A stretch of DNA of 64,000 nt from a bacterium. Lineage in GTDB: Bacteria > Hinthialibacterota > Hinthialibacteria > H5-UNCL2. Both the position numbers and the translations under genes were made by a program. The stretch covers positions 42,608 to 106,607 of the forward strand of contig JABTUV010000014.1 in the NCBI GenBank assembly GCA_015075175.1, given 5' to 3'. Shown here piece by piece: positions 7,967 to 18,360 of this stretch (position 1 is the first letter of the stretch; each line of letters begins with the position of its first letter). Under the pieces are notes generated by a model that did not search any database, was not told the DNA's origin, and saw only the letters and a program-made list of their open reading frames with translations.

Positions 7967-10642
7967 ATGAGCCGCAGTGAATACCGCCGCGTGGTGTCGG
8001 CCATCGACGAACTCCCGACCCTGCCGGCGGTCGCGATCCGGGTCATCGACGCCGCCTGCGACGAGGATCCGGCCAGCCTGCGGGAAATCGCGGCCATCGT
8101 CGAATCCGATCCGGCCCTTGCCTCCAAGCTGCTGAAGTTCGCCAACAGCTCGATGTTCCACTTCGAGGACGTGCACACGGTCTCGCGTGCCATTTCGCTT
8201 CTGGGGACGCGCATGGTGCGCAACCTGGCGCTGTCGGTGGGCGTGTTCAACATCTTCGGCGAGGACAAGGGGGAAGTGGAAGGGTTCTCCGTACCCGAGT
8301 TCTGGCGGCACGCGGCGGCGTCGGCGCTGATCGCGCAGAAGCTGGCGGAGCGGTTGGGCTATGGGCAGCCGGAAGAGGCGTTTCTGGGCGGGCTGATCCA
8401 CGACGTGGGCAAGATCGCCATGTACCACTGCATGCCGGAGGAGCTGGCGCGGGTGATGCGGGCGATGGCCGACCAGCGGCGGAGCATGATCTCGGTCGAG
8501 CAGGAGCTGTTGGGGACGGACCATACCGAGCTGGGCAAGTGGGTGGCGCAGAAATGGCGGCTGCCGCAGCGCGTCATCGATCCGATCTGGTTGCATCATC
8601 AACCGCTGGCGGGCCGCAGCCGCGGGGAACTTTGCACGTTGCCCTTCTTCGCGCAGTTTTCCGACGTGATCGTGAACCTGTATCGCATCGGGACCTCGGG
8701 CAACGACCGGCTGGTCGCGCCGATGGAGCCTTACCTGCGGGCCACGGGACTGACCGAAGCCGAAATCGACGCCATGGTCCAGGACACGGTCGCCAACCTG
8801 AACAGCCTGGCGGCGATGTTCGGATTATCGGAAACCACGGCGGAGTTGTATCTGTCGGCGGTGCGACGGGCCAACGCGGAGTTGGGGCGGATCGGCTTCG
8901 AGCTGGACCATCGGTTGCGGGCGCTGGAGATCTCGGAGAGCACGCTGAAGGTGTTGTGCGACTTTCTGTCGGCGACGCGACCGGAGGACGAGATCAATTC
9001 CGTGCTCACGCAGGCGGTGCGCGCGGCGCACCAGGCGTTCAAGGCGCGCTGGGTGATTTGCCTGGCCATCGAGCCGGAAGAGGAGATGCTCTTGGGCAAG
9101 CGGCTGGACGCGGAGCTGGAGGTGATCTCCGAGTTGCGGCTGCCCATCGGCGGCGACCTGTCGCTGGAGGCGGTGGAGGAGAGCGGGAGCGGGCGGGTGT
9201 CGCTGTTGGAGCGGACGCTTCTGTCCGATCCCAACGGCGCGCGCATGTACTCGGAGATCATGCGGGCGCTGCAGTCCACCTCACTCGTGATCAGCCCGCT
9301 CTTGTCGGGGCGGCGGGTGATCGGGGAGCTGCTGCTGGACCTAGGGCCGCTGTCGGTCCCGGCGCGGCAGCATCTGTCGCTTCTGACCAGCATGATCGCG
9401 TCGGCGCTGGACCGGTGCGTGCTCTACGAGGGGCTGTCGCGCAAGGCGGAGGACCTGGCGCGCGCGGGCCGCAAGGTGGAGGAGGCGCAGGTGCAGATGT
9501 TCCACAACGAGCGGCTGGCCTCGGTGGGACGGCTGGCGGCGGGAGCGGCGCACGAGATCAACAATCCGCTGGCCGTCATCTCGGGCAAGGCGCAGATGCT
9601 GGCGCGCATCGAGGACGACGCCAAGCGCCAGGCCGATCTTCGCACCATCGTCGAGCAGACCAAGCGCATCAGCCGCATCATCAACGACCTGATGGGCTTC
9701 GCCCGCCCGCCGCAGCCCGAACTGAAGAGCACCGACATTCCGGAGGTGATCCGGCGCGCGCTTTCGCTGGTGCAAAACCGCATCAGCCTGGACAACATCC
9801 AGGTCGTGCAGAATTTTTCCGCCGACCTGCCGCGCACCGTCGCCGACCCGCATCAGCTGGAGCAGGTGTTTCTCAACTTGCTTATCAACGCCGAGCAGGC
9901 CATGCCCAAAGGCGGCAAGATCACCATCACCGCGGGGCGCGCCGACGATCCCGCCATGATCGAAGTCTCGTTCGCGGATACCGGGGCGGGCATCGATCCC
10001 GAGCACCTCAAGCACATTTTCGACCCGTTTTTTACGACCAAGGAGGAGGGCAAGGGGACGGGACTGGGGCTGGCGATCTGCCACTCGATCATCGAGAGCC
10101 ATGGGGGCCGCATCGAGGTCAGGAGCCGGCCGGGGCAGGGGGCGGTCTTCACGATACGTTTGCCCATCGACCAGGGGGCGCAGATCCGGGCGATCCAGTC
10201 GGACCTGAAGCGGGAGACGCGGCGCAAGCGGGCGGCGCGGCACGAGACGTATCGCCTGCTGGTGATCGACGACGAGGCGGACCTGCGCGAGATTCTGACG
10301 ACCAGTTTCCGCGACGCCGGCTACGAAGTGGAGACGGCGGCCAATGGCATGGAGGGGCTGGAGTTTCTGGCGGGCCACGAGGTGGACTGCGTGCTTCTGG
10401 ACATTCGGATGCCCAAGAAGGACGGGCTGGAGGTGCTGTCGGCGATCCGCAACAATCTGGCCAACGTGCCGGTGGTGGTGATTACCGGGCTGGCCTCCAG
10501 CGAGCAGATCAACGAGGCGATGGAGCTGGGGGCGTTCGCGGTGTTGCGCAAGCCGTTTGACATCGGGGAGGTGATGCAGACGGCGGAGGCGGCGATCAAG
10601 GCGGCGCGCAAGCAGAACGGGGCGGGAGGCGGAGCGGCGTGA
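7967..10642 (+). CDS. HDOD domain / histidine kinase / response-regulator hybrid
   Basis: 891 residues, cytoplasmic signal transduction. In order: HDOD domain (about 10-205) with LIHDVGK (His145-Asp146) and IWLHHQP; a linker and GAF-like region (about 310-470); HisKA with the phospho-acceptor in AAHEINNP (His529); HATPase_c with LLINAEQAM, DTGAGI and GKGTGLGL; then a receiver domain (about 762-880) with acceptor Asp812 in LLDIRMPKKDG. No membrane segments. The start at 7967 (MSRSEYRR) has ACGGAG seven bases upstream; an in-frame GTG at 7952 overlaps that site. The stop overlaps the start of the next gene by four bases, so the two are coupled. The HDOD plus FlhG-like pairing hints at motility, surface or cell-polarity control. 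Confidence 0.92.
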   Translation: MSRSEYRRVVSAIDELPTLPAVAIRVIDAACDEDPASLREIAAIVESDPALASKLLKFANSSMFHFEDVHTVSRAISLLGTRMVRNLALSVGVFNIFGEDKGEVEGFSVPEFWRHAAASALIAQKLAERLGYGQPEEAFLGGLIHDVGKIAMYHCMPEELARVMRAMADQRRSMISVEQELLGTDHTELGKWVAQKWRLPQRVIDPIWLHHQPLAGRSRGELCTLPFFAQFSDVIVNLYRIGTSGNDRLVAPMEPYLRATGLTEAEIDAMVQDTVANLNSLAAMFGLSETTAELYLSAVRRANAELGRIGFELDHRLRALEISESTLKVLCDFLSATRPEDEINSVLTQAVRAAHQAFKARWVICLAIEPEEEMLLGKRLDAELEVISELRLPIGGDLSLEAVEESGSGRVSLLERTLLSDPNGARMYSEIMRALQSTSLVISPLLSGRRVIGELLLDLGPLSVPARQHLSLLTSMIASALDRCVLYEGLSRKAEDLARAGRKVEEAQVQMFHNERLASVGRLAAGAAHEINNPLAVISGKAQMLARIEDDAKRQADLRTIVEQTKRISRIINDLMGFARPPQPELKSTDIPEVIRRALSLVQNRISLDNIQVVQNFSADLPRTVADPHQLEQVFLNLLINAEQAMPKGGKITITAGRADDPAMIEVSFADTGAGIDPEHLKHIFDPFFTTKEEGKGTGLGLAICHSIIESHGGRIEVRSRPGQGAVFTIRLPIDQGAQIRAIQSDLKRETRRKRAARHETYRLLVIDDEADLREILTTSFRDAGYEVETAANGMEGLEFLAGHEVDCVLLDIRMPKKDGLEVLSAIRNNLANVPVVVITGLASSEQINEAMELGAFAVLRKPFDIGEVMQTAEAAIKAARKQNGAGGGAA

Positions 10643-11688
10643 GCGTGGCGGAAGCCGGCGGACTCACCATCGAGGAATTGTGCGGGCGGACGGGGCTGGA
10701 GGAGAGCGCGGTGCGTTTTTACGAGGCGCGCTATCCGCAGCTGTTGCCCCCGCGGCGGCTGGGGCGGGACGAGGTGCTGTTCGCGCCGGAGACGGCGGAC
10801 GTGCTGCTGCGATTGGATGGGCTGTTCCGGGCGGGCACGAGCAGTCCGGAGGCGCTGGCGGCGCGGCTGGAGGAGTGTGGGCGAAGCGCGTCGCGGGCGG
10901 GTTTTGCGCAAGTGTTGGCGGTGACCAGCGGCAAGGGCGGCGTGGGCAAGAGCAATCTGGCGCTGGCGCTGGCGATCGAGATGTCGCGGCGCGGGCTGTC
11001 GACGCTGCTTCTGGACGCCGACTTGGGCGCGGCCAATCAGCATATTCTCGCGGGCGTCTCGCCCGCCGCCACGCTGGACGACGTGGTACTGCACGGTCGC
11101 AGCCGGGAGCTGTTGGTGACGCCGGGACCGGAAGGCATCGGCCTCATCGCCGGCGCCTCGGGCATTTATCAACTGGCCAATCTCAATCCCTTGGAGAAGC
11201 GCACGCTGTTCGGGGTCTTCTCCGAGTTGGAGGCGCGCGCCGACGTGCTGGTGGTGGATACGGGGACGGGGCTGTCGGACAACGTGGTCGAGTTCGCCGC
11301 GCGGGCGGATGAAGTGGTGGTTGTGACTACCCCGGACCTGACCAGCATCACCGACGCCTACGGGATGCTGAAGACGCTGGCGCGGCTGGGATCGGAGGGG
11401 CGGTTGGGTGTGGTGGCCAACCGGGTGCAGAGCGTGATGGAGGGGGAAGCGGTGTATCGGCGGCTGCTCGTGTGTAGCGAGCGGTTTCTGGGGCGCGGGG
11501 TGGAGTATCTGGGGCACGTGTATCGGGACGGGGTGATCGAGCGGGCGACGGGGGCGCGGCGGCCGTTTCTCTTGTTGGCGCCGGACAGCCGGGCGGCGCG
11601 ATGCGTGTGGCGCATCGCGGACGAGATTTTCCCGCGTCTCTGCCGGCGCAAGACGGCCCCCTCCGCCCTGGTCCGCCGCGCAGGGTAG
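10639..11688 (+). CDS. MerR-type HTH fused to FlhG/MinD-like ATPase
   Basis: 349 residues. Residues about 8-75 are a MerR-like winged helix (LTIEELCGRTGLEESAVRFY, then LLPPRRLGRDEVLF). From about 92 onward it is a ParA/MinD ATPase with the deviant Walker A SGKGGVGKS, LLLDADLGAANQHI and VVDTGTGLSDNVVEF, closest to FlhG/YlxH. FlhG-type proteins set flagellar number or interact with diguanylate/FleQ-type regulators; a DNA-binding domain in the same chain is uncommon. The GTG start overlaps the upstream stop (GTGA), implying translational coupling. Its stop codon abuts the left arm of a family G repeat. No flagellar gene is in the window, so the exact partner is unknown. Confidence 0.85.
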   Translation: MSVAEAGGLTIEELCGRTGLEESAVRFYEARYPQLLPPRRLGRDEVLFAPETADVLLRLDGLFRAGTSSPEALAARLEECGRSASRAGFAQVLAVTSGKGGVGKSNLALALAIEMSRRGLSTLLLDADLGAANQHILAGVSPAATLDDVVLHGRSRELLVTPGPEGIGLIAGASGIYQLANLNPLEKRTLFGVFSELEARADVLVVDTGTGLSDNVVEFAARADEVVVVTTPDLTSITDAYGMLKTLARLGSEGRLGVVANRVQSVMEGEAVYRRLLVCSERFLGRGVEYLGHVYRDGVIERATGARRPFLLLAPDSRAARCVWRIADEIFPRLCRRKTAPSALVRRAG

Positions 11689-11780
11689 GAAAAATAGGGT
11701 CAGCGCCTATTTTTCCAGTGGGAGCACCGCCGGGCGAGAGTCTCGCCGGAAAATAGGCGCTGACCCTATTTTTCCGGAGA
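11688..11780. repeat. Repeat family G, copy 2
   Basis: Arms GGAAAAATAGGGTCAGCGCC and its near-complement around a 35-base centre containing GGCGAGAGTCTCGCC, itself a palindrome. It occupies nearly the whole gap between the FlhG-like stop and the ATPase start. Confidence 0.85.
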
Positions 11781-11794
11781 CGGGGTAAGGGACG

Positions 11795-12671
11795 ATGAAC
11801 GAAACCGCCAGAGCAACCGTCGGACCGTCTGTGGACGGGGCTTTCCTGGAAGGAGGCCGCAAGGGGGTTTACGGCCACTTCCAGCTGAAGGAGGCGCCCT
11901 TCCGCGACGCCGTCAATCCGCGCTTTCTTTTTCGCACCCGCCAGGCCGAGCGCGCGTATCTGCAACTCAAGATGTATCTTGAAGACAAGGGGGCGCTGGC
12001 GCTGGTGACCGGCCGGAGCGGCGCCGGCAAGAGCCTCTTCATGCAGTGTCTGCTGGAAGAACTGAGCCAGTCGGACGAATTTCGGCCTATCGCGCTCTTC
12101 GCCACTCCGGATATGAGCCTGACCGGCCTGCTCTACGAGATTCTCTACGAGCTGGACGCAGAGATGCCGGGATTCCGCCGCCAGGCCATGCTGGAGCAAC
12201 TGCACGAGAAGATCATGGAGGAGGCGGCGGCGGGCCGACGGGTCGTGATCCTCCTGGACGAGGCGCACTTTCTCTCCAGCTCGGCGCTGCATCTCCTGCG
12301 CACGCTCACCAACCTGGAGTCGCCTGAGGAGAAGCTCTGTACGCTGGTGCTTTTCGCCGAAGAAGGATTTGTCGCCCGGCTCAAGCACAAGAGCTGCCGT
12401 CGCTCTCCAGCCGCATCGGCTGCCACGTGTCGCCGCTGCCGATGGACCGCGACCAGACGGAGCAGTACATCAAGTTCCGGCTGCTGGTGGCCGGGGGCGG
12501 GCGACGCTGTTCACCAAGGAGGCGTTCGAGGCGGTGTATCAGCATACGGGCGGCGTTCCGCGCCTGGTATCGCGGCTGGCGGCGGCTGCGATGCAGGAGG
12601 CGTACCTGGACGACGTGCCCGTGGTGGACAGCGAGCGGGTGCGACGGGCGCTGGCGCGCCAACTGCCATGA
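11795..12671 (+). CDS. ExeA/GspA-like AAA ATPase (two frame breaks)
   Basis: About 292 residues when two one-base losses are restored. The N-terminus has YGHFQLKEAPFRDAVNPRFL, typical of ExeA-type ATPases, then Walker A TGRSGAGKS and Walker B VVILLDEAHFLS. The frame breaks near 12395 (restored HKELPSLSSRIGCHV) and again in the G run near 12490 (restored VAGGRATLFTKEAF), after which HTGGVPRLVSRLAAAAMQEA completes the AAA lid. ExeA couples ATP hydrolysis to assembly of type II secretion channels through peptidoglycan; the family also includes transposition helpers (TniB/MuB-like). Both breaks sit in G-rich runs, so sequence error is likelier than decay. Confidence 0.8.
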
Positions 12672-12699
12672 AGCCGCCCCGCTTGACACGCACCGGCCT

Positions 12700-12935
12700 G
12701 CGCTGCGCTCCTATGCCGCCGGCATCCCGTGCCGCCGGCATCTCTGCCGGCGCCGACCTCCGACCGCGTCACGCCCGAAGAAGAGGGCATCCTCTGGCAG
12801 GCTCCCGCGCTTCCTTCCCGACGCCTGGGAACTCGGCATAATAGCAAGAAAAACAAATAGTTATATCTTCGATTCGCCGGCATCTTCGCCGGCAAGGCGC
12901 ACGCGCCGGCAGGGTTGCCGGCGGTACGCGGCTGT
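12700..12935. repeat. Repeat family J cluster
   Basis: Multiple GCCGGC-centred palindromes (GCCGGCATCCCGTGCCGCC, GGCATCTTCGCCGGC and relatives) in two blocks (12715-12765, 12880-12935). They fill the gap between the ATPase and the SPFH gene. No gene recognised in 12672-13020. Confidence 0.6.
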
Positions 12936-12956
12936 CGCAGCCCGCATATTATCCTC

Positions 12957-12985
12957 TTGACAAGGGCGGTTTTTGCAATCAATAT
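12957..12985 (+). promoter_or_regulatory. Possible promoter of the SPFH gene
   Basis: TTGACA at 12957-12962, then a 17-base spacer and CAATAT (12980-12985), 38 bases before the start codon. The -10 is a weak match; TATGAT is present but 20 bases from the -35. Confidence 0.35.
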
Positions 12986-13023
12986 GATATCATATGGATA
13001 TTCAAGTCCCGGAGGTGAGTTCC

Positions 13024-13951
13024 ATGACCTCGCAAGAACGGATTCGCACCGCGTTGTCGGGCTGGTTGGTACTGGTCGTAGCCATCGTGCTGCTTGCCGC
13101 CATCGTCGGATTCATCGTCGTCCAAGCGCGCACCCGCGGTTGGGGATGACGCCGGAGCAGGCCTTTTACACGATGAAGGAGGGCCTGGCGGTCGGTTGGC
13201 GCGTGACCATCGCCGTCATACTGGTGCTCGCATTTGCCCTGACCTTGCCCGGGTTTCTCATTCTTCAGCCCAACGAGGCCAGCGTGCTTCTGCTCTTCGG
13301 CAAGTACAAGGGAACGGTGCGCGAGAGCGGCTTCTGGTGGGTGAATCCGTTTTACACCAAGAAGAAGATCAGTCTGCGATTGCGCAACCTGAACATGCAG
13401 AAGCTAAAGGTCAACGACAAGGCGGGCAATCCCATCGAGATCGCCGCGGTGATCGTCTGGAAGGTGGAGGACACCTATGCGGCGTCGTTCGAGGTGGATC
13501 ACTATCCTTCTTACGTCGAGATACAGAGCGAGTCGGCGCTCCGCCACCTGGCCAGTTACTATCCGTATGACAGTTGGGAGGACGTGGAGGTGGTGACGCT
13601 GCGGGGCAGCATCGACGAGTGTCGCACAAGCTGGAGGCGGAGTTGCAGGAGCGATTGGGTAAGGCGGGGGTGCGGGTGGTGGAGGCGCGCATCGCGCATC
13701 TGGCGTATGCGCCGGAGATCGCGGAGGCGATGCTGCGCCGGCAGCAGGCGACGGCGGTGGTGGCGGCGCGGTACAAGATCGTGGAGGGCGCCGTGGGCAT
13801 GGTCGAGATCGCGCTGGAGAAGCTCAAGTCGCAGAACGTGGTCGCGCTGGACGAGGAGCGGAAGGCGGCCATGGTCAGCAACCTCTTGGTTGTTTTGTGC
13901 GGCGAGACCAACGCGCAGCCGGTAGTCAATACGGGGACGCTGTATCATTGA
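13024..13951 (+). CDS. SPFH/band-7 domain membrane protein (two frame breaks)
   Basis: About 309 residues after restoring two bases. The start at 13024 has GGAGGTGA six bases upstream. The first transmembrane helix is [21 protein letters not shown]. The frame is lost in the G run at about 13143 (restored [11 protein letters not shown]) and a second helix follows, then [27 protein letters not shown] and [18 protein letters not shown], characteristic of stomatin/prohibitin-type proteins. A second break near 13613 (restored [11 protein letters not shown]) leads to the coiled-coil tail ending VVNTGTLYH. These proteins scaffold membrane microdomains. The first 41 codons alone would read as a tiny membrane protein, but family members carry both helices in one chain. 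Confidence 0.85.
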
Positions 13952-13964
13952 GGCTGGAAAGGGA

Positions 13965-16080
13965 AAGCCCGAGTTCCCGGGTAGGCTGGGAAAAGGAAAA
14001 CCCGAGTTCTCGAGTAGCGCGGAAGGCGCGTATCGAGAGAACGGCGTGGGAGGGAGGCTGGGCGGAGGCAGGCCGCCGTGCCTCTCGATACGGCCCCGAA
14101 GTTACTGGCGGTGTCATGGGGGAGGGTCGGCGGGGCCTACTCGAGGACACGGCTGGGTTGCTTCGCGAGAGTCGAGGACACGGCACCAATGCTTGATCCG
14201 GCGTACTCGAGGACACGGCTTCGCGGCAATGGCGGCATGTTGATCCGGCGTACTCGAGGACACGGCTTACAATGCGGCTTGATCCGGCGTACTCGAGGAC
14301 ACGGCTTACATTGCGGCTTGATCCGGCGTACTCGAGGACACGGCTTACATTTTGAGTTCTCGGGTAGTCCGAAGAAAGTAAAGCCCGAGGTCTCGAGTAG
14401 TCCGGGAAAGAGAATCCCGAGTTCTCGAGTAGCGCCGAAGGCGCGTATCGAGAGAACGGCGTGGGAGGGAGGCTGGGCGGAGGCGGGCCGCCGTGCCTCT
14501 CGATACGGCTCGAAGCCTACTCGACTTATGGGGGCGTTCTCGGCGGGGCCTCTGAGAAGGACACGGCTTACGAGCGGCGCAGATCCGGCGTACTCGAGGA
14601 CACGGCTTACAATGTGGCTTGATCCGGCGTACTCGAGGACACGGCTTACAATGCGGCTTGATCCGGCGTACTCGAGGACACGGCTTACATTGCGGCTTGA
14701 TCCGGCGTACTTGAGGACACGGCTTACATTTTGAGTTCTCGGGTAGTCCGAAGAAAGTAAAGCCCGAGGTCTCGAGTAGCGCAAATAGAAAACCCGAGTT
14801 CTCGAGTAGCGCCGAAGGCGCGTATCGAGAGAACGGCATGGGAGGAGGCTGGGCGGGCAGCGCCGCCGCCGCCGCTCGGCCTCGATACGGCCGAGATCGC
14901 GGGGCTCTCTCGAGGACACGGCCGGTTGCGCGCGTTGCGTACTCGAGGACACGGCCTGATTCCTCGGAGGTCTCAGGCTCGAGTCCAGAAGAAAGCAAGA
15001 GTCTCTCAAGAGAGTCCGCGTAAAAAACTCCGAGTTCTCGAAGTAGCGCCGCGCGAGACCACGGCGCGTATCGAGAAGAACAGCATAGGAAGGAGGGCTG
15101 GGCGGAGGCCGCCGCCGCAGTCCGCCGATACGGCCCCGAAGGAGGTCAATCGTCATGGGGGGGCGTCGGCGGGGCCTACTCGAGGACACGGCTTACATTG
15201 CGGCTTGATTCGGCGTACTCGAGGACGCCTTAGCTGAACGCGCGCAGATCCGGCGTAACGGCACGAGCGGCCTGCGCGATCCAGCCGTACGCGATTGACG
15301 GTGATACGGCCAAGCGATCCGCGTACTCGAGGACACGGCTTGAGGATCGCGTTCTCCAGTAGCCGAAAGAAAGCCCGCTCGCGAGTCCGGGAAAGAAATC
15401 CGAGTTCTCGAATAGCGCCGAAGGCGTATCGAGAGAACGGCATGGGAGGAAGGCTGGGCGCGAGGCCGATCGCGTGCCTCTCGATACGCCCCGAAGGAAC
15501 GGCATTTCGCGCGTCTAGCACCTGGGGCGTCATGCCGAAATAGAAAACTCTCGAGTAGGCCACGGCTTACGAGAACGCATCCGGCGTACTCGAGGACACG
15601 GCTTACATTGCAGCAGATCCAGCCTACTCGAGGGACACGGCGTTGAGCGTTCTCGAGCAGTCCGAGCCAGAAAGTGCCCCGAGTCTCAGGTAGCGGCGCA
15701 GAAAGAAACCGGGAAGCTCCGAGTAGCGCCGGAAGCGCGTATCGAAGAACGGCACGGGAAGGGCCTGGGCGGAGGCCGGCCGCCGTGCCTCTCGATACAA
15801 GGGTCGCCACGGGAGGGTCAGCAGATGCCCTCGAGGACACGGCTGGAAGGACGCTTGTATCCGAAGCGGTCGTCGATCACGGCATACAATGTGGCCCTCC
15901 GTCCGTACTCGAGCGCACGGCTTAGGCTGTGGCTTGATCCGGCGTACTCAGGGACACGACGGGGTCGCAGCGATCCAGCGGCTTTACTCGAGGACGCGGT
16001 GTACTGCGCAGGAGCGGTCAGGCGGCTTGCTTATCGCGGGGCGAATCGAGGACACGGCTTACATTCCGGCAGAATGAAGC
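13965..16080. repeat. 2.1-kb array of degenerate palindromic repeats (family C)
   Basis: About five higher-order units of 380-450 bp. Each has a block with GAGTTCTCGAGTAGC, CGTATCGAGAGAACGGC and CCTCTCGATACGGC (two inverted pairs), then up to five tandem steps of about 39 bp built on TACTCGAGGACACGGCTTAC and GATCCGGCG. I count roughly 20 TACTCGAGGAC-type words. Copies are near-identical at 14.0-14.75 kb and decay steadily to 16.08 kb. Several frames are open by chance because of the repeat period; none looks like protein. No gene is seen from 13952 to 16128. Confidence 0.9.
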
Positions 16081-16128
16081 GCCCAGGGAGGCAACCATAA
16101 CCAGGTATGCGCGTCGCAGCCAACCTTT

Positions 16129-17966
16129 CTACGCCACATCAGCCCGGAACTCAGGCGGACAGCTCAATCGCTGAAGCAGCGGATGAAGCTTGACCAAGCG
16201 TCGGCCGAATATCTCAGCGCGCGGGAGTGCGCGCCAGGTCGGCTGGGCGACGGCAAGCGCGCCACTCAAGGCAACGCATAGCTTCGCCCAGCCGCTCCCC
16301 AAGTGGGCCCAGAAGCCGCATCGAGCGCCAAGCTGATCTGGAATGCGGCTGGTCGCCGCATAGAAGGCCCACGCGCCGCGTCCGCGGCACGCCCTACGGC
16401 GTGGCGTCCTGGACGGGGTCGCTGAACAGGCTTGGCGGCGGGAGACATGGTCGGTGATCCATCGCCGCGCGGTCAGCGCCCCAGGCAGCGTCGTGGCGCC
16501 GCCAGTCGGCAGCGCCCGGATGGGCCAGGGCTGCGCCAGGTCGGCGGCGGCAGGCGCGACGGCCTCGCCCTCCAGCCCAAGTCTCAGGCAGCTCGCGCGA
16601 GGGGCTGAGGGGATCCAGAAACGCGAGCGCGCGCAGGTCGTCTGCGGCCGCTTCGCGCTGCCCCAGTCGGCGGTGGAGATGGGCGCGCAGGGCCAGCGTC
16701 TGCGCGTCGGCAGGCGCGACCGCCAGCGCCGCCGTCGCCATCTCGGCGGCCAACTGCGTGTCTCCATGCCGCAACGCCGCCCACCCGCCGCAAGGCCGCG
16801 CCCACTCCTGCGGCATCGCGCCTGGAAGGCCGCTACCGCCGCCGGCTCGGAACCAGACGCCAACAGTGCGCAGGCCGCCAGGTAGGCGTCCCGGCTTCCG
16901 TCTTCAGTCGCACCGGCAATTGCGCCCGTCTCTTGCAGACTCCCTGAACGTCCGCCGAGGACCTCCAGGCGACACAGCGAGCGACTGTGCGTCCATTCAT
17001 CCACTCTGGCTTCCAGTTTCCGACCGGGATGCGTGAGGGGAAAGAGGAAGACATCGGGGCGGCCCGGCTGCAACTGCCAGGGCATGTCGAAGAGCATGGC
17101 GCCGTCCCGCTCGACTACCAGCCGCAGCCAGTTGAGAAAGCGAAAACTGCACCAGCGCGCCTCCAGGTGCGCGTCGCGGAGGGTAAAGCCGCCGGCCAGG
17201 TCGGGCGCCATCCAGGCTGGCTCGCCCATGCGGTGCACTGCGACCCACTGCACGACCCACTCGCGGCGCTGTCCGGGCACGAGCTGGGTGGGATGGTTGG
17301 AAAGCTTGAGAGCCGCTGCGCGCTCGTCCAGGGTTGCGTCCACGTGAAGCAGGAGAAGCGCATAGAGGCCAGAATCGGAGTCGGGATCGTAATAGCCCGC
17401 GAAGGCCCAGCTGTCGCCGGAGGCGGGTGGACGCCCGCGGCGACGCGGATCATGCGGCCTGCCGGGGTAGTCGCCGGAGCGGCCGCCAGCGACCAGCCGG
17501 TCTCCAGCGGATCGGGTCCCGCATTGTCGGCCCGCACGATGGTATAGAGTCCGGCCAGGTCGGAGGGCAGGCGGTACTCGACCGCCCAGCGCGCGCCCGT
17601 CGAGGCATCCGTCACGCCTACCCACACGCTGACGGAGGCGTCGCCGTCCGCCGTCAATCGCCAGGACAGCGGCCGGCCGGGGGGGAGGTTCTGTCCGAAC
17701 GTGAAGGCGACGCCTGCTTCCGACAGGAGTTCGCGGCGGCTGAACTTGTCGTAGCACGAGACCAAGCGGCCTGACCGAGGTATGACCACGGCGCGCAGGT
17801 AGTCGTTTTCCAAAACCATGGCGGGGACGTGGCTCCAGGTGGATTCCGACAGGCGGGCGGTCGTGGGCAGGGGCGTGTCGGGGCGGCGGTCGCGCCCGAC
17901 CGCCCACAGCGATGGGCCCAGCGTCAGGATGAAGAGCAAGGCGGTTGCGAGCAGCGGCGGACGCAT
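16129..17966 (-). CDS. Secreted DUF5107-like protein with TPR-like C-terminal half (several frame breaks)
   Basis: About 610 residues when rebuilt. Signal peptide MRPPLLATALLFILTLGPSLWA, then VLENDYLRAVVIPRSGRLVS with YDKFSRRELL, matching the opening of DUF5107 (a galactose-mutarotase-like beta-sandwich that in relatives is followed by TPR repeats). The frame shifts near 17425 (restored HPPSGDSWAFAGYYD) and 16813 (restored FQGAMPQEWARP). The second leads into helical TPR-like repeats (AAEMATAALAVAPADAQTLALRAHLHRR). The last about 130 residues (below 16560) are hard to place in one frame and are the least certain part. Probably an exported sugar-binding or sugar-processing protein; substrate unknown. 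Confidence 0.6.
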
Positions 17967-18360
17967 GACCCTCTCCGGGAGCGACGTTCAGGCGGGAAGT
18001 ATTCCAGAAAAACGGCGGGACGCAAGCGAGTTGGTGGATTGACGGAGGCGGGGTCGAGTGCGGGCCTACGAGGTGCGCTCAGGGCCTGCGGCTCTTGGCC
18101 GTGTCGGCGGACCGGAAAGTCCGAGGGGAGCGTGTACGTTTTCGTACAGGATGCTGAACCCGATGGTACAGTGACCCTGTGTCCCCCCGGCGCGCAAATC
18201 CTGTAACCAACTGGAAAGAAATGGACTAACATGCCAGCCGGGGGCCTGGCATGAGTCTCGCTTGCGCTCCGGGATGGGAAAGTGTCGGCCAATACGTCTG
18301 GGACGGATGGCGTTTGGGCAACATAGGGTGGCATCGCCCGGCACGGAAAGGAAGTGGCGC
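17967..18360. other. Intergenic stretch without recognised features
   Basis: 394 bases between divergent secreted-protein genes. I see no reading frame with protein-like composition, no member of the repeat families and no strong promoter pair. Confidence 0.5.

Noticed and set aside
12411..12960. Additional plus-strand gene downstream of the ATPase (MSPLPMDRDQTEQYIKF)
   Set aside because: This is the middle segment of the same ATPase in a shifted frame, and the rest of that frame is repeat-derived.
13024..13149. Independent 41-residue membrane peptide before the SPFH gene
   Set aside because: SPFH relatives carry both N-terminal helices in one chain and a single G added to the TGGGGA run joins the frames.
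14078..15189. Long open frames on both strands within the 14-16 kb array
   Set aside because: They consist of repeated DPAYSRTRL- and CPRVRRIKP-like peptides that come from the period of the DNA repeat; they lack ribosome sites and protein-like composition, and decay with the array.
13965..16080. CRISPR or minisatellite protein-coding repeat
   Set aside because: Unit length, internal inverted pairs and gradual decay do not fit a CRISPR, and no frame remains conserved.
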